From contig USSR01000177.1 of the NCBI GenBank assembly GCA_900557355.1, forward strand, positions 1 through 10,789: a DNA stretch of 10,789 nucleotides, read 5' to 3'. The notes beneath the pieces were generated by a model. The model was given only the letters and a program-made list of their open reading frames with translations. It had not been told where the DNA came from and did no database searches. Both the position numbers and the translations under genes were made by a program. Numbering within the stretch: position 1 is the stretch's first letter; every line of letters starts with the position of its first letter. This document shows positions 6,254 through 10,789 of the stretch, piece by piece. Origin of the DNA: an uncultured Bacteroides sp. GTDB taxonomy: Bacteria > Bacteroidota > Bacteroidia > Bacteroidales > Bacteroidaceae.

Positions 6254-6325
6254 AAGCAAGTCCCCTTTCCACCCATCGGTAACTTCGATCTATTCGAGTT
6301 TCCAGGGTAGAAGGGGTACTTGCTT
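6254..6325. terminator. long bidirectional terminator-like hairpin
   Basis: AAGCAAGT-CCCCTT (6254-6267) pairs with AAGGGG-T-ACTTGCTT (6311-6325), a stem of about 14 bp with one bulge. An A run precedes it and a short T/A-rich stretch follows. Inside the loop AACTTCGA and TCGAGTT (about 6281-6300) can make a second stem. It lies between convergent genes and should stop transcription from both sides. Confidence 0.82.
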
Positions 6326-6362
6326 ATTATAGAACCGTTTGTTACGGTATGAATATACTTAT

Positions 6363-6944
6363 TTAGAACTGTACTTGCGGTGCTGTTTCTGCTCCTTCGG
6401 AAGCTTCAAAGTAGGCGCGCTTTTCGAAACCGAACAGACTTGCAAGAATATTCTTCGGGAAGCGGCGGATGGCAGTATTGAAGTTCTTTGCTGCATTGTT
6501 GAAGTTGGTACGTGCCACGTTGATACGGTTTTCAGTACCTTCCAATTGAGCTTGCAGTTCCAGGAAATTCTGGTTTGCTTTCAAATCGGGGTAATTCTCA
6601 GTAATGGCAAGCAACTTACCCAATGCAGAAGTTACCGCACCTTGAGCTTTCTGATATTCGGCCAATTTTTCCGGAGTCAGATCATTAGCATCTACTTTAA
6701 TTTGAGTAGCCTGGCTACGAGCTTCTACCACACCCTCCAGAGTTTCTTTTTCATGAGAAGCGTATCCTTTTACTGTACTGACCAGATTCGGAATCAAGTC
6801 GGCACGGCGCTGATATTGTGTTTCAACGTTTGACCATTGTCCGCTTACGTTTTCATCCATAGTTACCAGTCCGTTATAACCAGTGACACCCCAAATGACG
6901 AGGAGAGCTAAAACAACAAGAATGATAATAGTTGATTTCTTCAT
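6363..6944 (-). CDS. LemA-family membrane-anchored protein
   Basis: This 193-residue protein has one N-terminal membrane helix (4-20) followed by a long helical domain. The LemA hallmarks are all present: YNGLVTMDENV (23-33), W37, QYQRRADLIPNLVSTVKGYA (43-62), HEKETLEGVVEAR, and ENRINVARTNFNNAA, with a conserved FP(K)NILASLFGF near the C-terminus. Length is typical. LemA proteins are widespread and anchored in the inner membrane with a helical bundle outside; their molecular function is not settled. In many bacteria they are encoded beside a TPM-domain (YgcG-like) protein, exactly as here, where the TPM gene lies 131 bp upstream on the same strand. The spacer between them contains an inverted-repeat element, so the two may be differently expressed. 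The start is the only sensible ATG before the membrane helix. Confidence 0.95.
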   Translation of the reverse strand: MKKSTIIILVVLALLVIWGVTGYNGLVTMDENVSGQWSNVETQYQRRADLIPNLVSTVKGYASHEKETLEGVVEARSQATQIKVDANDLTPEKLAEYQKAQGAVTSALGKLLAITENYPDLKANQNFLELQAQLEGTENRINVARTNFNNAAKNFNTAIRRFPKNILASLFGFEKRAYFEASEGAETAPQVQF

Positions 6945-6974
6945 ACTTTTCTTTTATTAAATGATTATTAATTA

Positions 6975-7080
6975 GTTACAAGCTACGAGTTACAAGCTAC
7001 GAGTTGCTGCGCTGTGATACCGAAAGGCACTTGTAGCTTGCAGCCCGTAGCTTGTAACTCTGAGAGTTTCAACTCTCAGA
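6975..7080. repeat. compound intergenic palindrome between the TPM and LemA genes
   Basis: GTTACAAGCTACGA occurs twice in tandem (6975-6988, 6989-7002). A 15-base inverted copy, CGTAGCTTGTAACTC, lies at 7046-7060, pairing perfectly with 6987-7001. A shorter inverted piece, CTTGTAGCTTG, is at 7030-7040. A separate perfect 10-bp palindrome (7059-7068 with 7071-7080) overlaps the stop codon of the TPM gene (7076-7078). The element can fold as RNA in either direction and looks like a REP-type dispersed repeat. Confidence 0.75.
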
Positions 7081-7981
7081 ATCGGGAACCGGCACCTCCG
7101 CCACCTCCCATACCTCCACCGAAGCTGCCTCCGCTGAAGCCACCGCCTCCTCCGCCGAAGCTTCCGCCACCACCAAAGATGACCGGACCTCCTCCGCCAC
7201 CTCCGCGATAGTTTTCATCATACGACTGTTTGCGGCGTACTATCTTGTGTCCGCAGTTGCGGCAAGTGTAGGTAACATCTTCCGTTTTTACTCCGTTGAT
7301 CCGGGAAACCACTTTACTGCTGGTGCGTTGCAATTTGTGCTGTCCGCAGTTGGGGCATTTGCTTGCGGCACGTGCCGCCATCCAACCGATTCCTCCGGCA
7401 ACAACAAAGAATCCGATAACTGCTGCCAGAATGCCGAAGAAGGAAATGTCTTCTTCATCATCTGTATCATTCACCATGCTACCGTCCAGTCTGCCGCATA
7501 CGGCACGCATACCGGCAACCATACCTGCATCCCAGTTACCATCTTTCAGATAAGGAATCATGTCGCGTGTCTGGATACGTTTACAGATGGCATCGGGCAG
7601 ATCTCCTTCCAGTCCATAACCTGTATAGAACTGGATGCAGCGCTGGTCGGTCACCAGAAGAATGACCAGACCATTATTCTTTCCTTTCTTTCCTACACCC
7701 CATTCATTGAGCAGGCGGTGCGCAAAGTCAAAGCAATCATCATTGCCGATAGACGGAACTACGGCAACTACTGTCTCAATGCCCGTCTGTTGCTCCAATG
7801 CATACAGCATACGGTCGATGCTGTCGCAGGCAGCCTGAGAGAGGATGCCGTCCGGATTGCAGACATAGCGCATTTTGTTCTGAAGATGTACTTTGGGGAT
7901 ATTGTCTGTAGTATAGACCTTCTGTGCCTGCATGGATAGCAGCAGGCATAGGAATAAACTTATGGAGATTAATCTTTTCAT
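7076..7981 (-). CDS. TPM-domain (YgcG-like) protein with zinc ribbon and Gly-rich tail
   Basis: This 301-residue protein has a signal peptide (1-19, ending MQAQ). The TPM domain (about 38-165) shows VCNPDGILSQAACDSID, then IETVVAVVPSIG, GLVILLVTDQRCIQFYTGYGLEG and a closing helix. An acidic stretch (171-179) precedes a membrane helix (182-203). A cytoplasmic zinc ribbon follows, with CPNCG (Cys209, Cys212) and CRNCG (Cys240, Cys243). The final 40 or so residues are almost all Gly, Ser and Phe and end GAGSRF. TPM domains occur in the thylakoid protein TLP18.3 and in bacterial membrane proteins, where some members have weak phosphatase activity; the role here is unknown. The zinc ribbon between the helix and tail is typical of Bacteroidetes versions. 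It is 38 bp downstream of the hydrolase gene and paired with LemA. The Gly tail is encoded by GGN-rich repeats and is prone to length change. Confidence 0.92.
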   Translation of the reverse strand: MKRLISISLFLCLLLSMQAQKVYTTDNIPKVHLQNKMRYVCNPDGILSQAACDSIDRMLYALEQQTGIETVVAVVPSIGNDDCFDFAHRLLNEWGVGKKGKNNGLVILLVTDQRCIQFYTGYGLEGDLPDAICKRIQTRDMIPYLKDGNWDAGMVAGMRAVCGRLDGSMVNDTDDEEDISFFGILAAVIGFFVVAGGIGWMAARAASKCPNCGQHKLQRTSSKVVSRINGVKTEDVTYTCRNCGHKIVRRKQSYDENYRGGGGGGPVIFGGGGSFGGGGGGFSGGSFGGGMGGGGGAGSRF

Positions 7982-8019
7982 ACTAATGTATTTGTGGGAC
8001 GAATATAGGAAAAATCACA

Positions 8020-8970
8020 TCAATAGATGTATTTTCCTACAAAATTCTTCACACGTTCGGTGTATTCCTCCGGATGATCCTTGTAGGACATGGCGTGTGT
8101 GGCACCGGGGGCAAGCCACAATTCTTTAGGTTCCGATTTTGCCTCGTAGAGAGGATATACCATCCAGGTGGGTACGTATGTATCTGCATCGCCATGAATG
8201 AAGAACATCGGCAGTTTGCATTTCTTGACCTGATTCAGCGAAGAAGCTTCCTTGAAGTTCCAACCGTATTTCGCGTTGCACAGCCAGCTGGTGGTGTACA
8301 TCAACGGGAACGGAGGCAGTCCAAACTGTCCCTTCAATTCGTAGGAGAATTCGTCCCATACGCTGGTATAACCGCAATCTTCCACAAAACATTTCACGAA
8401 AGATTGCTGAGGTTCACCGGATACCATCATAGTGGTGGCGGCCCCCATAGAGATGCCATGTACTACCATCTGGGTATTTCCGCCGTAAATATCGTTGGCA
8501 ATGTCCATCCAGCGCAATACGTCCAGCCGGTCTTTCCATCCCATTTGAATGGCAGGGCCTCCGCTCAATCCCTGGTTTTGCAGGTCGGGCAGCAGAATGT
8601 TATACTTTAAATCTTTGTTGTAAAGGTAACCTATCATCAGCATACGGATGCAATTGTCCGTATAACCATGCACGATGACGGCTGTTTTGTGGGTAGGTTC
8701 GGGAGCGGCTGCGTAAATGGCATGCAGTTGCACCCCGTCAGGGTTGATAATAAAGGTATCCCGTAAAGCACCGACAGTTTGCAAACTATCTATCCAAGGC
8801 TTAATTTGCGGGTACTCGCTGAGCATATACTCGTAGGAGCCGGGAATATCTTTCCCTTTGTTGTGCTCCGGTCTCAGCGAGTAGCCGAGCATGTAGAAAC
8901 TCGCACCTGTGAGGGCAATAATGATAACTGCTAACAGTCCGATCAGACTGTACTTGATACCTTTCTTCAT
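8020..8970 (-). CDS. membrane-anchored alpha/beta hydrolase
   Basis: This 316-residue protein has a single N-terminal membrane helix (7-29) and an alpha/beta hydrolase domain. The oxyanion region is IVHGYTDN (99-106), the nucleophile elbow is GISMG with Ser174, the acid is Asp263 in HGDADTYVP, and the histidine is His292 in GATHAMSY, so the triad is complete. A substrate such as an ester or peptide cannot be named; related proteins are annotated as acyl or peptide hydrolases of the BAAT/DLH-like type. I chose the ATG at 8970, since GGAAGGAAAG lies just before it and the protein then opens with MKKG and the anchor. ATGs at 9000 and 9009 are possible and would overlap the end of aroE. It follows aroE by 17 bp and is probably co-transcribed with it. 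Confidence 0.88.
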   Translation of the reverse strand: MKKGIKYSLIGLLAVIIIALTGASFYMLGYSLRPEHNKGKDIPGSYEYMLSEYPQIKPWIDSLQTVGALRDTFIINPDGVQLHAIYAAAPEPTHKTAVIVHGYTDNCIRMLMIGYLYNKDLKYNILLPDLQNQGLSGGPAIQMGWKDRLDVLRWMDIANDIYGGNTQMVVHGISMGAATTMMVSGEPQQSFVKCFVEDCGYTSVWDEFSYELKGQFGLPPFPLMYTTSWLCNAKYGWNFKEASSLNQVKKCKLPMFFIHGDADTYVPTWMVYPLYEAKSEPKELWLAPGATHAMSYKDHPEEYTERVKNFVGKYIY

Positions 8971-8987
8971 CTTTCCTTCCTTTCGCT

Positions 8988-9734
8988 CTATTTGTTCCAT
9001 ATTTCCCATGCGGCAAATGCTTGCAACAACAACATTTCCAGTCCGTTTTTAGTAACGGCGCCGTGAGCCTCTCCCTTTTTCATGAAAAGGGTTTCATTGG
9101 GATTATATAACAAATCGTAGAGTAAATGGTTGGGAGTTAATTGATCATAAGGAATATCCGGACAGAAATCCACTTTAGGATACATACCTACGGGTGTACA
9201 GTTTACGATAATAGTATATTCCTGCATGATCTCCGGTGTCAGTTCGTCATAAGTGAGGTAAGACGATTCCTTTTTTGTACGCGATACGAATACGCTTTCG
9301 ATGCCCAGATTGGCCAGTCCGCGATAGACGGCTTTGGATGCACCGCCTGTACCCAGAATCAGCGCTTTCTTGTGATGGGGTTGCAGTAAAGGCTCAATGG
9401 ACTGTGTAAAACCTATGATATCCGAGTTGTAGCCGACAAGCTTTACTTTTCCCTTCGGCTGGCGGATGATTTTGATGACGTTCACTGCACCGATCTTTGC
9501 GGTATCTTTGTCCAGTTCGTCAAGAAAGGGGATGACCTGCTCCTTGTACGGGATGGTCACATTAAGTCCGCAGAGGTTGGGATTTTCCTCTATGACTTCC
9601 ATAAAGTCATTGATGCTGGGTATCTCAAAGTTTACATATTCGGCGTCGATATTCTCCGATTTGAACTTTTCATTGAAATATCCGATGGAAAACGAATGTC
9701 TCAGCGGATAGCCTATTAAACCGTATTTCTGCAT
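8988..9734 (-). CDS. aroE: shikimate dehydrogenase
   Basis: This 248-residue cytoplasmic enzyme reduces 3-dehydroshikimate to shikimate with NADPH in aromatic amino acid synthesis. The shikimate site is seen in GYPLRHSFS (8-16) and in NVTIPYKE with catalytic Lys64; GAVN and YNSDIIGF supply Asp105. The NADP fold is marked by LGTGGASKAV (127-136), and SRTKK (151-155) follows the second strand where the phosphate is bound. NCTPVGM and NGLEMLLLQA close the domain. It is somewhat short but normal for the Bacteroidetes form. The gene lies 106 bp after ubiE/menG, with a long inverted repeat between them, and directly before the hydrolase. All key residues are present and I see no defect. Confidence 0.97.
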   Translation of the reverse strand: MQKYGLIGYPLRHSFSIGYFNEKFKSENIDAEYVNFEIPSINDFMEVIEENPNLCGLNVTIPYKEQVIPFLDELDKDTAKIGAVNVIKIIRQPKGKVKLVGYNSDIIGFTQSIEPLLQPHHKKALILGTGGASKAVYRGLANLGIESVFVSRTKKESSYLTYDELTPEIMQEYTIIVNCTPVGMYPKVDFCPDIPYDQLTPNHLLYDLLYNPNETLFMKKGEAHGAVTKNGLEMLLLQAFAAWEIWNK

Positions 9735-9775
9735 AATTCTCTTAGTGTGCTATGTCAATAATATAGTAATGGTAA

Positions 9776-9840
9776 AATGGTGGGATGGTAGGATGATAAC
9801 ATTGAATCTTAACATGTTATCATCTTACCATCCTATCATT
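9776..9840. repeat. 26-bp imperfect inverted repeat between ubiE/menG and aroE
   Basis: The left arm 9776-9801 and right arm 9815-9840 pair over about 26 positions. Nineteen of these (9783-9801 with 9815-9833) have a single mismatch, and the mismatches further out are of G-U type in one transcript direction. A 13-base loop separates the arms. The repeat abuts the ubiE/menG stop codon (9841-9843). It could attenuate transcription into aroE or be a dispersed palindromic element. Confidence 0.78.
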
Positions 9841-10578
9841 CTATTTAGTCGCAGTATAAAGAGTGCATATACCGAATGTCAGTCTGCGGAAATTAACCTG
9901 ACTGAAACCTGCTTTGCGAATAACTTTTTGCATCACTTCGCCTTGCGGGAAAGCACGGATGCTTTGGGGCAGGTAGGTGTAAGCACTATTGTCTTTTGAC
10001 AGGCATTTGCCGAGCAGGGGGATCACTACTTTGGAGTAGATGGTGAAAAGTTGTTTCATCGGAAAACGGTCCGGTGTGGAGAGTTCCAGAATGACGAGAT
10101 GTCCTCCGGTTTTCAGCACGCGGCACATTTCCGCCAACCCTTTGTCCAACCCTTCGAAGTTGCGGATACCGAATGCTACGGTTACAGCATCGAACGTGTC
10201 ATCGGCAAATGAGAGAGAGGTGCAGTCCTCCCGGGCAAAGGATATTTTGTCCGAGAGGTGCGCCTGTTTTACTTTATTACGTCCCACGTCCATCATTCCC
10301 TCTGAGATGTCGGTGCCTATCAGTTCGTCAGGCTGCAACTCGCGGCAGGCAAGAATGGCAAAGTCACCTGTACCGGTGGCTACGTCCATGATGCACTTCG
10401 GTTGGAAAGGCTTTAACCAATTGATCGCTTTCTGGCGCCAACTGCGGTCGATGCCTAATGAAAGGGTATGGTTCAGCTTATCATAAGCAGGAGCAATGTT
10501 GTCGAACATTTCTTCTACCTGTTCACTCTTTTTTCCGTCCTCACCGTAGGGCTTAATATGTTCCTGGGGATAATCCAT
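9841..10578 (-). CDS. ubiE: demethylmenaquinone methyltransferase (UbiE/MenG)
   Basis: This 245-residue enzyme uses S-adenosylmethionine to methylate demethylmenaquinone, the last step of menaquinone synthesis. The opening block [20 protein letters not shown] (21-40) is the family signature. The methyl-donor site is DVATGTGDF (65-73) with acidic GTDIS (88-92), and FGIRNF (136-141) is the second family motif; VILELSTP (162-169) completes the fold. Length is normal. In Bacteroides, which make menaquinone but not ubiquinone, only the menaquinone reaction is relevant, so menG is an equally good name. It lies 12 bp after the purC stop on the same strand and so is probably expressed from a promoter beyond the window. 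Confidence 0.97.
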   Translation of the reverse strand: MDYPQEHIKPYGEDGKKSEQVEEMFDNIAPAYDKLNHTLSLGIDRSWRQKAINWLKPFQPKCIMDVATGTGDFAILACRELQPDELIGTDISEGMMDVGRNKVKQAHLSDKISFAREDCTSLSFADDTFDAVTVAFGIRNFEGLDKGLAEMCRVLKTGGHLVILELSTPDRFPMKQLFTIYSKVVIPLLGKCLSKDNSAYTYLPQSIRAFPQGEVMQKVIRKAGFSQVNFRRLTFGICTLYTATK

Positions 10579-10590
10579 ACTAACCGTTTA

Positions 10591-10789
10591 TCACTTGTTT
10601 AAGTATTCCGTTACGTTCTTCTCAATGCGTGAAGCAATGTTGCTGGTATCTTCTTTCACGAATTGCTCTCCGGTGATATGTTCGTACAGTTCAATGTAAC
10701 GCTCACTGATGGATGCTACGATTTCGTCTGTCATTTCCGGAACTTGTTGTCCTTCCTTGCCTTGGAAACCATTGTCCATCAACCATTCC
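10591..10789 (-). CDS. purC: SAICAR synthase, C-terminal part (cut by the window end)
   Basis: The last 66 residues are present, beginning [20 protein letters not shown] and ending VTEYLNK. This matches the C-terminal end of the long bacterial phosphoribosylaminoimidazole-succinocarboxamide synthase, which joins aspartate to CAIR in purine synthesis. The catalytic domain lies outside the window, so no active-site residues can be checked. The frame is open to the edge, so the gene continues. It is the most upstream gene of the purC-ubiE-aroE run seen here. An ATG at 10779 inside the frame is not the true start. Confidence 0.88.
   Translation of the reverse strand, partial: EWLMDNGFQGKEGQQVPEMTDEIVASISERYIELYEHITGEQFVKEDTSNIASRIEKNVTEYLNK

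Noticed and set aside
7014..7211. Proline-rich reading frame on the plus strand
   Set aside because: It is the antisense of the Gly-rich tail of the TPM protein.
8971..9009. Earlier starts for the hydrolase at 9000 or 9009
   Set aside because: They overlap the end of aroE and lack the GGAAGGAAAG site that precedes 8970; still possible.

Overview
The window looks like chromosomal DNA from a gut Bacteroides or close relative. The reasons are the (purC)-ubiE/menG-aroE order on one strand, short AT-rich spacers with few strong Shine-Dalgarno sequences, a TAnnTTTG-type element, and proteins of clearly Bacteroidales character. The species cannot be fixed from sequence alone.

Positions 1-4481 (plus strand) hold an arsenic-resistance operon. 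In order it contains the 3' end of an arsR repressor gene with an in-frame stop at the window edge, an ArsF-like thioredoxin-fold lipoprotein, an ArsG-like CcdA/DsbD-type membrane protein, an ArsP-type permease, a Cys-rich thioredoxin-like gene that appears frameshifted, a second and larger ArsP-superfamily permease, and a thioredoxin-coupled arsenate reductase (arsC). Gaps are 5-25 bp, apart from 77 bp after the arsR remnant, and a hairpin terminator lies at 4558-4595. ArsC would make As(III) from As(V). The permeases and ArsG would export trivalent inorganic or organic arsenicals, and the CXXC proteins could supply thiols or reduce aromatic nitro-arsenicals. No arsA, arsB, arsD or acr3 is visible here, so the export route must be the two permeases, ArsG, or genes outside the window.

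Positions 4482-5177 are about 700 bp without a credible gene. They carry the ars terminator, a GTATCTTTGC element (a possible -7 box or CTnDOT-like att core), a perfect 9-bp dyad, and a degenerate 22-bp tandem repeat of about 5.7 units.

Positions 5178-6240 (plus strand) encode a small ECF-type sigma factor and a four-helix membrane protein that could be its anti-sigma partner. A long hairpin at 6254-6325 lies between this pair and the convergent genes.

Positions 6363-10789 (minus strand) encode, in transcription order from the right, the C-terminus of PurC, the menaquinone methyltransferase UbiE/MenG, shikimate dehydrogenase AroE, a membrane-anchored alpha/beta hydrolase, a TPM-domain protein with a zinc ribbon and Gly-rich tail, and a LemA-family protein. 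Two spacers here (6975-7080 and 9776-9840) contain strong inverted repeats resembling dispersed intergenic palindromes. This half is ordinary core chromosome. The unusual content is in the ars operon and the spacer that follows it.
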